Of a stretch of 64,000 nucleotides of DNA, positions 48,145 to 57,139 are shown one piece after another. The stretch's first letter is position 1. Each line of letters starts with the position of its first letter. The stretch covers positions 950,377 through 1,014,376 of the forward strand of contig NZ_BSTX01000003.1 of NCBI RefSeq assembly GCF_030269765.1, read 5' to 3'. The translations under genes and the position numbers were made by a program. The stretch comes from Actinorhabdospora filicis (lineage in GTDB: Bacteria > Actinomycetota > Actinomycetes > Mycobacteriales > Micromonosporaceae). A model generated the notes under the pieces. The model ran no database searches, had not been told where the DNA came from, and worked only from the letters and a program-made list of their open reading frames with translations.

Positions 48145-50076
48145 TCACACCCTCCGCTGCACCCGCAGCAGATACTCCTTCCAGCTGAGCGGGTTCGCGT
48201 CCGTCCGCCGCCGTTCCGGCGTCGCTCCGCGCACGCGCCGGTGGCGCTCGAAGCCGCTCTCCATCAGCCCTTCGCCGCGCGTCATCCCGGGCAGGCGGCG
48301 TTCGAGTTCGTGGACGCGCGCGGCGGGGATCTCGCCGTGCAGGACGGCGAGGTCGCCGCGGACGTCGGTGGACTCGGGGACCGCGCCCAGCCGGTTGAGC
48401 AGGGGGAGCAGTGCGCTGAGGGTGTCGGCGGGGGCTTCCAGGCGGAGGTGGTGCATGGGTTCCAGGACGTGGGTTCCGGCTTGTTTGAGCGCGTCCATCA
48501 GGACCAGCGGGGTGAGGTTGCGGAAGTCGCCGGCGGTGCTGGACATGCTCGCGTCGAAGGTGCCGTGCGCGTGGCTCTGGCGGGCCCAGTAGCCGGAGTG
48601 GGTCATGGTGACGGCGATGTCGGTGACGCGCCAGCCGTGCAGGCCCTGGGTGAGGGCGTTGTGGACGGTCTCCTCGACGGCCTTGAAGAAGGAGTACGGC
48701 ATCGAGCCGAGTTCCACGCCGAGGCCGAAGGTGACGCCTTCGCCGGGTTCCACGCGCAGGCCGATGGTGGCCAGGAACGGGTTGGGGCCGGTGTTGATGC
48801 GCTGGAACGCCTCACCGGTGCCGACGGGTTTCTCCACGTGGATGGTGGTGGTCTCGTGGAATTCGACCCGCAGTCCGTGCTCTTCGGCGAGGGTCGTCTC
48901 GATGACCTCCTTCTGGACCTCGCCGTACAGCGAGACCGACAGGTCGTCGCCGTCCATGCGCAGGTCGATGAGGGGGTCCTGTTCGGCGAGCAGCGTCAGT
49001 GCGGCGTGCAGGCGGGCGCGGTCGGGTGAGGTGACGACGGTCTCCAGGCTCGGCGGGGCGAAGAAGCGGGTGCCGCGGGAGGCGGGCGGGACGCCGATGG
49101 GGTCGCCGACGCGGACCTCGCCCAGCCCCCACAGGCGCACGATGCGCCCGGCGGTGGCGGTGTCGGACGGCCCGTAGACCTCGACGCCGGTGACCTTGCC
49201 CTCGACGCCGTCGAAGCCGTAGGGGAGCTTGTCGCGGGTGGCGATGGTGCCGGAGAACAGGCGCGCGCAGGCGATCTTCTCCCCGGCGGGGCCGCGGTCC
49301 ACTTTGAACACGGTGCCCGAGACCGGACCGGCGGGGTCGCCGGCGGAGGCGGGCAGGAACTCGGCGATGCCGTCCATCAGCTCCGCCACGCCCGCGCCGG
49401 TGATGGCCGAGCCGAAGTAGAGCGGGTGCGCCGTGGCCGAGGCGGTGCGTTCGGCCAGGCCGCGGCGCAGGTCGGCGGCGGCGACCGCCCGGTCCTCCAC
49501 ATAGGACGCCAGGACGCCGTCGTCGGTCTCGGCGAGCAGCTCGGTGGCCGCCGCGCCGAAGTCGGCGGGTGTCACCGAGGCCACCGGGGTGCCCGGGGAC
49601 GCCACGTCGTTCATCGCCACGATCCGCGGTGTCAGCCGCCGCGCGATCCCGTCCAGCAGCGCCGAGGGCGAGGCGCCGGAGCGGTCGATCTTGTTGGCGA
49701 ACAGCAGGGTGGGTATCCGCAGCCGCCGCAGGGTCCGCATCAGGACGCGCGTCTGCGCCTGGACGCCCTCGACGGCCGAGACCACCAGGACGGCGCCGTC
49801 GAGCACCGCGAGGGACCGCGAGACCTCCGCGATGAAGTCGGGGTGGCCGGGGGTGTCGATGAGGTTGACGGTGATGTCGCCCAGCTGGAACGACACCACG
49901 GCGGCTTTGATGGTGATGCCCCGGCGGCGTTCGAGCGCGAGCGTGTCGGTCTGGGTGCTGCCGTCATCGACGCTGCCGACGGCGTCGATGACACCGGCGG
50001 CGTGCAGGAGCCGCTCGGTGAGGCTGGTCTTACCGGCGTCGACGTGGGCGAGGATTCCGAGGTTCAAGGTGCGCAC
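48145..50076 (-). CDS. TetM/OtrA-type ribosomal protection GTPase
   Basis: 643 residues from GTG 50076. G1 AHVDAGKT at 10-17, the switch region RRRGITIKAA, G3 DTPGHPDF, G4 NKIDRSG and the EF-G-like domains through a terminal RRTDANPLSWKEYLLRVQRRV are all present. The opening MRTLNLGILAHVDAGKTSLTERLL is closely similar to OtrA-like tetracycline-resistance proteins of actinomycetes. It would displace tetracyclines from the 30S A site by GTP hydrolysis. Its own ribosome site is weak and its start lies inside a leader ORF, implying leader-coupled expression. No tetracycline cluster is in view, so it may be intrinsic resistance. Confidence 0.93.
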   Translation of the reverse strand: MRTLNLGILAHVDAGKTSLTERLLHAAGVIDAVGSVDDGSTQTDTLALERRRGITIKAAVVSFQLGDITVNLIDTPGHPDFIAEVSRSLAVLDGAVLVVSAVEGVQAQTRVLMRTLRRLRIPTLLFANKIDRSGASPSALLDGIARRLTPRIVAMNDVASPGTPVASVTPADFGAAATELLAETDDGVLASYVEDRAVAAADLRRGLAERTASATAHPLYFGSAITGAGVAELMDGIAEFLPASAGDPAGPVSGTVFKVDRGPAGEKIACARLFSGTIATRDKLPYGFDGVEGKVTGVEVYGPSDTATAGRIVRLWGLGEVRVGDPIGVPPASRGTRFFAPPSLETVVTSPDRARLHAALTLLAEQDPLIDLRMDGDDLSVSLYGEVQKEVIETTLAEEHGLRVEFHETTTIHVEKPVGTGEAFQRINTGPNPFLATIGLRVEPGEGVTFGLGVELGSMPYSFFKAVEETVHNALTQGLHGWRVTDIAVTMTHSGYWARQSHAHGTFDASMSSTAGDFRNLTPLVLMDALKQAGTHVLEPMHHLRLEAPADTLSALLPLLNRLGAVPESTDVRGDLAVLHGEIPAARVHELERRLPGMTRGEGLMESGFERHRRVRGATPERRRTDANPLSWKEYLLRVQRRV

Positions 50077-50137
50077 GGGCTGGCATGTCCTTCGGGTAGG
50101 CGAAAACGACCTGGTGGGACATGACGGCAGGTCGCAT
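50030..50137 (-). CDS. Leader ORF overlapping the ribosome-protection gene start
   Basis: 35 codons from ATG 50137, preceded by an excellent AGGAGAAG site. It ends at 50030, 47 bases inside the TetM/OtrA-type gene in another frame. The peptide begins MRPAVMSHQVVFAYPKDMPA and ends in a run of arginines. The main gene has no good ribosome site, so ribosomes reading or stalled on the leader probably control access to GTG 50076. Known tetM genes are attenuated through short leaders. It lies 38 bases downstream of the P450 stop. Confidence 0.55.
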   Translation of the reverse strand: MRPAVMSHQVVFAYPKDMPARAHLEPRNPRPRRRR

Positions 50138-50175
50138 CTCTTCTCCTAACCCGTTGGACAGACGACGCGAGTTGA

Positions 50176-51354
50176 TCACACCGCCGGGACCTGCGGCAAC
50201 CGAATATTCACTCCGCTCCGGGGTCTGGTGGGCACCTCCGACCAGCGGTACCGCAGGTCCTGCGGCGGAACCTCGAAACCCGACGCCGCCAGCCGCGTCA
50301 CCGCGTCGGCCAGCAGGGTCACGGTGAACGCCTCCCCGGGGCACTTGTGCCCGGTGTGCGGATCGCCGCCGCCCTGCGCCAGCACCTCGAAGGGCCCCGG
50401 CTCGCGCCCGAGGAAGCGCGCGGGGTCGAAGCGGCGCGGTGAGTCCCACGCCACCGGGTCCATGTCGCTGCCGTACAGGTCGAGGACGACGAGCCCGCCG
50501 GTCCGCACGCGATGCCCGCGCCAGGTGAACTCGATCCGCGAGCGCGCCGCCAGCAGCGGCGCGAACGGGAACCGCCGCCGCACCTCGTGCGCGAAGGCGC
50601 GCGCCGCCTCCGGATCGCCCACGCGGGCGCGCCACTCCGGGTGCCGGTGCAGCGCCAGGCCCGCGAAGGCGACGAACCACGCCACCGCCACCGTCGGCCG
50701 CAGGACGTTGATCAGCTCGTCGGCGGCCACCGGCGCCGGGAGCGGCTCGCCGTCCTCGTCGACGTGCCCGGCGATCACCGCCAGCGCGCCCTCGGCGGGG
50801 ACGCGTCCGGCGCGCACGCGCTCCACCAGCCGCGTCGCCCACCCCGTGGACCGCCGCCGCGCCAGCCGCGCCCGCAGATGCCGCGGCCCCACCGAACCGA
50901 AACCGTCCACGATGGACGCCAGGTCGCCGATCCGGCCCGGCTCCACCGGCACCCCCGCCCACATGCACACCGCCCCGCCCAGGACCGCCACGGCCGCGTC
51001 GAACAGCACCACCTCACGGCCCGGCGCCAGCAGGACCCGCCAGCCCGTCGCGGCGATCTCGGTGATGTCGGCGGCGGCCTTCTCGCCCAGCAGCGACGTG
51101 AACATCGCCTTGCGGTGCCGGTGGGCGGCGCCGTCGAGGCCGTGGACGGTGCCGCGCCCGAACAGCGTCCGCGCCACCGCCGGGGGAATCGCGCCCTCGC
51201 GGGTCAGGAGCGCGTCGTCGTAGAACAGGCGCGCGCCCTCGGGCCCGCGCAGGAAGAGGGTGGGCCGCCCGAGCAGGCGGGCCGTGTGCGCCTCCGGCAG
51301 ACCGGACAGCGCCCGGTAGCCGTTCAGGAACAGGGGGAGCGTCAGGTCTCGCAT
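50176..51354 (-). CDS. Cytochrome P450, fatty-acid peroxygenase type (CYP152-like)
   Basis: 392 residues. The haem-binding segment QGGGDPHTGHKCPGE carries ligand C338. The I-helix region LRPTVAVAWFVAFAG has R219-P220 in place of the usual acid-alcohol pair, the hallmark of CYP152 peroxygenases, in which Arg binds the fatty-acid carboxylate and H2O2 is used directly. GTVHGLDGAAHRHRKAMF is the conserved C-helix region. It therefore probably hydroxylates or decarboxylates fatty acids without a redox partner. It precedes the leader ORF and ribosome-protection gene on the same strand. Confidence 0.9.
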   Translation of the reverse strand: MRDLTLPLFLNGYRALSGLPEAHTARLLGRPTLFLRGPEGARLFYDDALLTREGAIPPAVARTLFGRGTVHGLDGAAHRHRKAMFTSLLGEKAAADITEIAATGWRVLLAPGREVVLFDAAVAVLGGAVCMWAGVPVEPGRIGDLASIVDGFGSVGPRHLRARLARRRSTGWATRLVERVRAGRVPAEGALAVIAGHVDEDGEPLPAPVAADELINVLRPTVAVAWFVAFAGLALHRHPEWRARVGDPEAARAFAHEVRRRFPFAPLLAARSRIEFTWRGHRVRTGGLVVLDLYGSDMDPVAWDSPRRFDPARFLGREPGPFEVLAQGGGDPHTGHKCPGEAFTVTLLADAVTRLAASGFEVPPQDLRYRWSEVPTRPRSGVNIRLPQVPAV

Positions 51355-51432
51355 ACCCGCTGATACCCGCGCGACACGCGTTCCAACCCCGGGTTATGGT
51401 CGCCTTTCGACCACGGCGAACGGAGCGAAACG

Positions 51433-53160
51433 GTGACGGATCACGTGTCCCTGCGGGTCTCGGCGGAACGGGCGGTGGCCGCGGCCATGACGCGCGTCCT
51501 GCCTTCGGCGCTGGCCGGAAGCGACCCGCTGGTGCGACGATCCGAGCACGCCGACTTCCAGAGCAACGCCGCGATGTCCCTGGCCAAGAAGGCCGGTACG
51601 AACCCGCGCGAGCTCGCCGCGAACCTGGCCGCTCAGATCCCCGGCGCCACCGTCTCCGGCCCCGGCTTCATCAACCTCGGCCTCGCGCCGGACGCGGTGT
51701 GGCGCCGCGCGGCCGAACTCGCCGCCGACGAGCGCCTGGGCGTCCCCCGGTCGCGGACGGGCTCCCGCACGGTCATCGACTACTCCGCGCCGAACGTGGC
51801 CAAGGAGATGCACGTCGGCCACCTGCGGACCACCATCATCGGCGACGCCCTCGTGCGCGTCGGCGAGTTCCTCGGCGCGGAGATGATCCGCCAGAACCAC
51901 CTCGGCGACTGGGGCACCCAGTTCGGGATGCTCACCCAGTTCATCGACGAGCACCCCGAGGTCGACTGGCGCCACTCCGGCGACGTGTCGGTCCTCGACG
52001 CCCTCTACCGGCGGGCGAGCGCGCTGTTCAAGGAGGACCCGGACTTCGCCGAGCGCGCCCGCGCCCGGGTGGTGGTCTTCCAGTCCGGCGACGAGGCGAC
52101 CCTGGCGCTGTGGCGGGAGCTGGTCGAGGTCTCCGCCGAGGCCTTCCAGAAGATCTACGACCGCCTCGGGGTCCGCCTCGAACCCGGCGACATCGCCGGT
52201 GAGTCCTTCTACAACCCGCGCCTGGACGGCGTGGTCGCCGAGCTGCTCGACAAGGGCGTCGCGGTGGAGTCCGACGGGGCCATCTGCGTCTTCTTCGACG
52301 ACGTCTTGGGCCCCGAGGGCGACCCGGTGCCGCTGATCGTGCGCAAGACCGATGGCGGCTACGGCTACGGCGCCACCGACCTGGCCACCATCCGGTACCG
52401 CGTCGAGGAGCTGAAGGCCGACCGGCTGCTCTACGTCATCGACGTCCGGCAGTCGCTGCACCTGAAGATGGTGTGGGACACCGCCCGCCGCGCCGGATGG
52501 CTGCCCGCCGACGTCGAGGTCGTCCACGTCTCCTTCGGCACGGTCCTCGGGCCCGACGGCAAGCCCTTCAAGACCCGCTCGGGCGATACCGTCCGCCTCG
52601 CCGAGCTGCTGGACGCCGCCGTCGCCCGCGCCCGCGAGGTCATCGCCGAACGCGAGCACGACCTGGGCCCGGCCGAGCTCGAAGAGGTCGTCCAGGCCGC
52701 CGGGATCGGCGCGGTCAAGTACGCCGACCTGTCGACCTCGCGCACCCGCGACTACGTCTTCGACGTCGAGCGCATGGTCGCCCTCCAGGGCAACACCGCC
52801 GTCTACATGCAGTACGCGCTGGCCCGGGTCCGCTCGATCCTGCGGAAGCTGCCCGCCGGCGCCACCGGCGAGATCGACCCGGCCCTGCCGCTGCACGAGG
52901 CCGAGAAGGACCTCGTGATGCGCCTCGACGAGTTCGGCGCGGTCCTCGCCGAGGTCGACGAGCTGCACGAGCCGCACCGCCTGTGCGCCTACCTCTACGA
53001 GACCGCCGGGGCGTTCTCGGTGTTCTTCGAGCGCTGCCCGGTGCTGCGCGCCGAGAGTGACGCCGTCCGCGCCAGCCGGGTGGCCCTCGTCCGGCTCACC
53101 GGGAACGTCCTCGCCCGGGGCCTGGACCTGCTCGGGCTGCGCGCGCCGGAGCGGATGTAG
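51433..53160 (+). CDS. argS: Arginyl-tRNA synthetase
   Basis: 575 residues from GTG 51433. Class I signatures: HVGH at 127-130 (SAPNVAKEMHVGHLRTTIIGD) and a KMSKS-equivalent loop GPDGKPFKTRSGDTV. An N-terminal Add-1 domain and a C-terminal DALR anticodon-binding domain (MQYALARVRSILRKL ... PHRLCAYLYETAGAFSVFFERCPVL) are present. It charges tRNA-Arg with arginine. It is complete, monocistronic and divergent from the P450 gene. Confidence 0.98.
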   Translation: MTDHVSLRVSAERAVAAAMTRVLPSALAGSDPLVRRSEHADFQSNAAMSLAKKAGTNPRELAANLAAQIPGATVSGPGFINLGLAPDAVWRRAAELAADERLGVPRSRTGSRTVIDYSAPNVAKEMHVGHLRTTIIGDALVRVGEFLGAEMIRQNHLGDWGTQFGMLTQFIDEHPEVDWRHSGDVSVLDALYRRASALFKEDPDFAERARARVVVFQSGDEATLALWRELVEVSAEAFQKIYDRLGVRLEPGDIAGESFYNPRLDGVVAELLDKGVAVESDGAICVFFDDVLGPEGDPVPLIVRKTDGGYGYGATDLATIRYRVEELKADRLLYVIDVRQSLHLKMVWDTARRAGWLPADVEVVHVSFGTVLGPDGKPFKTRSGDTVRLAELLDAAVARAREVIAEREHDLGPAELEEVVQAAGIGAVKYADLSTSRTRDYVFDVERMVALQGNTAVYMQYALARVRSILRKLPAGATGEIDPALPLHEAEKDLVMRLDEFGAVLAEVDELHEPHRLCAYLYETAGAFSVFFERCPVLRAESDAVRASRVALVRLTGNVLARGLDLLGLRAPERM

Positions 53161-53218
53161 GTTCCGCCGGCACGGCCGGGCCTCTACGGTGGGACCGTCC
53201 ACTTGAGAGGAGCCGGCC

Positions 53219-53584
53219 GTGTCCGTCCGCTACCGAGCCGCCGTGGCCCGAGGACTCTTAGGCCTCGGCGGCCTCACCGTCGTCCTCATCGCCTGGGCGG
53301 TGCTCCTGGGCGCCTACACCGCGCTCTCCGGGCTGCTCGCCACCGCGATGCTGCTGTTCCTCGCCCAGCGTGCGCGCGGGGAGTACCTGCGCTATCACCC
53401 GCGCGTCAACGCGATCGTGGTCGGGGAACGCCGCTACCCCGACGACCGGCACGGCAAGCTCATCGCCCACCGGGGACGCCTGTACGTCATCCGCCCCGGC
53501 GCGCCGCGCCGCCGTGTGCCGGTCTCCGGGCGCCTCGCCGACCCCGGCGACTGGCGGACGCTGCTGGAGCGCGTGGGCCCCTAG
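53219..53584 (+). CDS. Small membrane protein
   Basis: 121 residues from GTG 53219 (GAGAGGAG upstream). Two close hydrophobic helices (GLLGLGGLTVVLIAWAVLLGAYTALSGLLATAMLLFLAQ) at the N-terminus are followed by a basic soluble tail RYHPRVNAIVVGERRYPDDRHGKLIAHRGRLYVIRPGAPRRR. Family not recognised. Leu14 is a rare TTA codon. The gene ends 4 bases into a convergent GNAT gene. Confidence 0.65.
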   Translation: MSVRYRAAVARGLLGLGGLTVVLIAWAVLLGAYTALSGLLATAMLLFLAQRARGEYLRYHPRVNAIVVGERRYPDDRHGKLIAHRGRLYVIRPGAPRRRVPVSGRLADPGDWRTLLERVGP

Positions 53585-53985
53585 CGCGAGTGGTGCCCGA
53601 CGCGCTGCGAGGTGAACGCGAAGCCGTTCCACTCGTAGAACGGCACGAGGTCCGGGCCGCAGAACAGCGACACCACCGCGCCGGGCGCGAGGGTGGCGTC
53701 CAGGCGCTCGCGGAGGGCCTCCATCAGGCGCCGCCCGAGGCTGCTGCCGCGCATCGGGCCGGTGACGATGACGTCTTCGATGTAGGCGCGGCACACCCCG
53801 TCGGTGACGGCCCGCGCGAAACCCACCAGCCGGTCGCCGTCCCACGCGCCGACCGACGGACCGGCGGCCAGCAGCCGCCCGACCTGCTCACCGGTGCGTT
53901 CGGGCCACCAGCCCTCCTCGGCGTACAGCGCGAGCACGGACGCGGGCTCGATGGGACGGGTGTCGGCGTGCGCGATCAACGGCAT
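53581..53985 (-). CDS. GNAT family N-acetyltransferase
   Basis: 134 residues. AYIEDVIVTGPMRGSSLGRRLMEALRERL is the acetyl-CoA loop (RGSSLGRRL) and LFCGPDLVPFYEWNGFAF the late beta-strand/helix pair typical of GNATs. PERTGEQVGRLLAAGPSVGAWDGDRLVGFARAVTDG precedes it. The acceptor is unknown. It lies 9 bases downstream of the encapsulin stop on the same strand and might be a distal member of that operon. Confidence 0.88.
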   Translation of the reverse strand: MPLIAHADTRPIEPASVLALYAEEGWWPERTGEQVGRLLAAGPSVGAWDGDRLVGFARAVTDGVCRAYIEDVIVTGPMRGSSLGRRLMEALRERLDATLAPGAVVSLFCGPDLVPFYEWNGFAFTSQRVGHHSR

Positions 53986-53994
53986 CCGCCGACT

Positions 53995-54795
53995 CTAGGT
54001 CAAGGCGACGATCGCCTCACCGGTGTAGACGGCGAAGGTCACCGTCTCCTCGAAGTACAGCTCGACGGACTCGGCGTCGTGCGAGGCGTACCCGATCGAC
54101 ACGTCCTGCCCCAGGTGCAGCTCGAAGTCGCCGCCCCGGGTGGACAGCAGGTAGCCGCCCTCGATCGCCGGGGCCCAGATGATCTCGCCGTCCACGACCC
54201 GCGACAGGTGCTCCCGGATCGGGTAGCCCTCGTCGCTGGTCTCGCTCACCGCCGTGTACGCCTCGGCGCTCAGCAGCAGCGAGTACGGCCCGTTCACCCC
54301 GGCCAGCCGCAGCGTCGTCGCCGCCTTGCTGACCGCCTCGGGGTAGTCGCGGGCGTCCTGCGGCAGCGGGATCGCCGGGTTGGACGCCCCGTCGCGCAGC
54401 CCGGTGATCCCGGCGGCGGCGTAACCGCCGCAGATCAGCCCGTCCTCGATGAACGCCAGCTTGCGCGCGGCGTCCTTCACCGGCTGCCAGTCGGAGTCCC
54501 GCGAGCCGCGCGCGACGTCGTCGACCGCCTCGCGCGACACCGTGAACGGCACCCGCAGCTCCACCAGGTGCAGGGCCTCGCGCGCACGCGCCCGCACGCC
54601 CTCGGCGGGCGGGTCGATGCCGCGCGTGTGGCCGGTGCCCACGGCGGCCAGCTCCAGCCCGCCCGGGCCGCTCACGTCCACGACCCGCCGCCCGGCCAGG
54701 TGCCGCTCGAAGGTCCGCTTCGCCTCGGCCTCCAGGTCCGCCCACGCCGCCGCCGAGATCGGCGCCAGGTTCCGGTGCAGGTTGTCGCCGCTCAT
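53995..54795 (-). CDS. Family 1 encapsulin shell protein
   Basis: 266 residues; its ATG overlaps the DyP stop (ATGA). LHRNLAPISAAAWADLEAEAKRTFERHLAGRRVVDVSGPGG is the N-terminal arm and E-loop start. FIEDGLICGGYAAAGITGLRDGASNP and SLLLSAEAYTAVSETSDEGYPIREHLSRVVDGEIIWAPAIEGGYLLSTRGGDFELHLGQDVSIGYASHD follow the HK97-like fold of linocin/encapsulin proteins. It self-assembles into a nanocompartment that encloses the co-transcribed DyP peroxidase. Confidence 0.97.
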   Translation of the reverse strand: MSGDNLHRNLAPISAAAWADLEAEAKRTFERHLAGRRVVDVSGPGGLELAAVGTGHTRGIDPPAEGVRARAREALHLVELRVPFTVSREAVDDVARGSRDSDWQPVKDAARKLAFIEDGLICGGYAAAGITGLRDGASNPAIPLPQDARDYPEAVSKAATTLRLAGVNGPYSLLLSAEAYTAVSETSDEGYPIREHLSRVVDGEIIWAPAIEGGYLLSTRGGDFELHLGQDVSIGYASHDAESVELYFEETVTFAVYTGEAIVALT

Positions 54796-55784
54796 GCCGC
54801 GCTCGCCTTCAGATCGCCCACGCCCAGGCCCCGGTCGCTGACCAGGACCATCGGCGGCCCCGGCGGATCGTCCAGGAAGTCGGCGGTGGGTGCGTAGAAC
54901 AGGCCGCCGGTGACGGCCGTGGAGAAGTCGAGGAGCCGGTCGGTGTTGCCCGCCGGCTCGCCGATGAACATGTTCCGCAGCATCGTCTCGGTCACCGAGG
55001 CGCTGGCGGCGTAGCCGATGAAGAACGTGCCGAACTCGCCGGTGCCCAGGGTCCCGAAGGGCATGTTGAAGCGCATGATCTGGCGCTCCTCGCCGTTCTC
55101 GTCGGTGACCACGGTCAGCGCGACGTGGGAGTTGGCGGGCTTGACCTCGTCGGCGAGCTCGACGTCGGACAGCTTCGTGCGCCCCACGGCGCCCTCCTGC
55201 TGCTCGGTGGTGAGCCGGTTCCAGGCGGGCAGGTCGTGGAGGTACTTCTGCACGATGACGTAGGACCCGCCGGCGAAGCCGGGGTCCTCGTCGCCGACGA
55301 TCGCGGCGGTGACCGAGCCGGGTCCCTCGGGGTTCTCGGTGCCGTCGACGAAGCCGAGGAGGTCGCGGCGGTCGAAGTAGCGGAATCCGTGGGTCTCGTC
55401 GACGACGGTGGCCACGCCCGCCAGGCGGGCCAGGATCAGCGAGGCCAGCTCGAAGCACAGGTCGAGGCGCGAGGCGCGCAGGTGGAGCATCAGGTCGCCG
55501 GGGGTGCTGGGCGCGCGGTGGCGGTCGCCGACCAGTTCCCGGAACGGGTGCAGTTCGGCGGGGCGGGCGCCGCCGAAGAGGCGGTCCCAGAGGTCGGAGC
55601 CGATGCCGGTGACCAGCGAGAGGCTGTCTTCGGGGTCGCGGAAGCCCACCGAGCGGCGCAGCCCGGACAGGTCGGGCAGCAGGTCGCGGACGACGGGCTC
55701 GCCACCCCGATGGACGGTCAGGACCAGGATGATCGCCGCGCTGCTCAAGGGGGTCAGGATCGGCTGCGCCGTGTGCTCGCCCAT
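54792..55784 (-). CDS. Dyp-type peroxidase, encapsulin cargo
   Basis: 330 residues from ATG 55784 (GTG 55790 is possible); TACTCT lies shortly upstream, so the mRNA may be leaderless. DyP features: GFVDGTENPEG with catalytic D147, proximal haem ligand H220 (NSHVALT), distal R238 (QIMRFNMPFG). The C-terminal tail RGLGVGDLKASAA matches the encapsulin targeting peptide (LGIGSLK-like) that docks cargo inside the shell. It oxidises phenolic or dye-like substrates, or peroxide, within the compartment. It is first in the two-gene encapsulin operon. Confidence 0.96.
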   Translation of the reverse strand: MGEHTAQPILTPLSSAAIILVLTVHRGGEPVVRDLLPDLSGLRRSVGFRDPEDSLSLVTGIGSDLWDRLFGGARPAELHPFRELVGDRHRAPSTPGDLMLHLRASRLDLCFELASLILARLAGVATVVDETHGFRYFDRRDLLGFVDGTENPEGPGSVTAAIVGDEDPGFAGGSYVIVQKYLHDLPAWNRLTTEQQEGAVGRTKLSDVELADEVKPANSHVALTVVTDENGEERQIMRFNMPFGTLGTGEFGTFFIGYAASASVTETMLRNMFIGEPAGNTDRLLDFSTAVTGGLFYAPTADFLDDPPGPPMVLVSDRGLGVGDLKASAA

Positions 55785-55822
55785 GCGCACAGAGTAACGA
55801 TCGTGGTGGTGCCGTGTGGGGA

Positions 55823-55878
55823 ACGCCGCGATGTCGGCGATGTGTGCTGCGCCTCAAAGATCGGCGACATCGCGGCGT
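55823..55878 (-). terminator. Long hairpin after the MFS gene
   Basis: Perfect 14-bp arms ACGCCGCGATGTCG (55823-55836) and CGACATCGCGGCGT (55865-55878), extended by CGAT/ATCG after one mismatch. It begins 5 bases beyond the MFS stop on the minus strand and ends 39 bases before the DyP start, so it should separate the two operons. Confidence 0.75.
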
Positions 55879-55882
55879 CGCC

Positions 55883-57139
55883 TCAGTCCACCGGTTCGGG
55901 CATGGTCCGCAGGCGTGTGACGGGGGAGACGAGCAGGCCCGCGACGACGGCCGCCGAGCCGATCGCGGCGGCGGTCAGCGCGCCCTTGGCGCCGATCGCG
56001 CCGGTGAGCAGCCCGGCGGTGAGCCCGCCGAGGGCGCCGCCGCCGAACAGCAGGGTCCGGAACACCGCCGTCATGCGGCCCATCATCGCCCGGGGCGTGC
56101 TCGTCTGCCGCAGGCCCACGATGATGACCCCGGCGACGCCGAGGCCCAGGTATGTGGTGAAGAACGACGCGATGAACATCCCGACCAGCACCGGCCGCGG
56201 CCCGCCGGCCGCGACGATGAGGGACGGCCCGAGCAGCAGCATCGTCTGCGCCACCAGGTACACGCGCCCGACGGGGAAGCGGGCGATGACGCGCCGGGAG
56301 ACCAGCGCGCCGGTGAGCCCGCCGACCGAGGCGGTGGCGAAGACGAACCCGATGGTCCCGGCGGGCAGGCCCAGGTCGCGGGTGCCGTAGAGCAGGAACA
56401 TCGTCCACACCGCGATCATGGAGAAGTTGCAGCAGAACCCCACCACCGCCAGCGCCCGCAGGACGGGGCTGCGCAGCACCCACGCCAGCCCCTCGCGCAG
56501 TTCGGCGCCCACCCGGCGGCGCTTCGCGCGGTCCGGCACCGGCTCCTCGGCGCCGATCATCAGCAGCGAGACCACCGACACCGCGAAACCGCCGACGTTG
56601 GCCAGCAGCGCCACCGGCGCCGACAGCCACCCGATCAGCAGTCCCGCCAGGCCCGGCCCGGCCACATCGGCCGCCGAGGACGACGCGGCGGTCTTCGCCC
56701 CCGCCTCCACGTACCCGGCTGGGTCCTTCACCAGCGTCGGGACGTAGGACATCCAGCTCACGTCGAACAGCACCGAGGCCACACCGACCGCGCACGCGAT
56801 CGCCATGAACGGCACCGGCCCCAGCCACCCCGCCCAGTACAGCAACGGAATGAGCGCCAGCAGCGCCATGCGCGCCAGGTTCGCCCCCAGCATCACCCGC
56901 TTGCGGCGGACCCGGTCCACCCACACCCCGAACACCAAGGCCAGCCCCAGGTACGGGACCAGCTGCAGGAACCGCAGCAGGCCCACCTGCTCGTCGCTGG
57001 CGCCGAAGGCGTCGATCGCGGTCAGCGGCAGCGCCAGGTTCGCCACCTGCGTGCCCATCAGCGACACGGTCTCGCCGAACCAGAAGCGCAGGAAATCGGG
57101 ATTGCGCCACAGGCTCGGGCGCGTCTCCAGCAGCGTCAT
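55883..57139 (-). CDS. MFS transporter, enterobactin-exporter-like (EntS/MefA type)
   Basis: 418 residues with about 12 hydrophobic segments. The N-terminus LWRNPDFLRFWFGETVSLMGTQVANLALPLTAIDAFGAS is the signature opening of the MFS_3 group, with the loop motif VWVDRVRRKRVML. These export macrolides, siderophores or similar. Its ATG overlaps the upstream aminotransferase stop (ATGA), so both are made together under the MocR regulator. The substrate may be the aminotransferase-related compound. Confidence 0.9.
   Translation of the reverse strand: MTLLETRPSLWRNPDFLRFWFGETVSLMGTQVANLALPLTAIDAFGASDEQVGLLRFLQLVPYLGLALVFGVWVDRVRRKRVMLGANLARMALLALIPLLYWAGWLGPVPFMAIACAVGVASVLFDVSWMSYVPTLVKDPAGYVEAGAKTAASSSAADVAGPGLAGLLIGWLSAPVALLANVGGFAVSVVSLLMIGAEEPVPDRAKRRRVGAELREGLAWVLRSPVLRALAVVGFCCNFSMIAVWTMFLLYGTRDLGLPAGTIGFVFATASVGGLTGALVSRRVIARFPVGRVYLVAQTMLLLGPSLIVAAGGPRPVLVGMFIASFFTTYLGLGVAGVIIVGLRQTSTPRAMMGRMTAVFRTLLFGGGALGGLTAGLLTGAIGAKGALTAAAIGSAAVVAGLLVSPVTRLRTMPEPVD

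Noticed and set aside
51394..53202. Long antisense frame opposite argS
   Set aside because: Shadow of a strongly coding gene; composition only.
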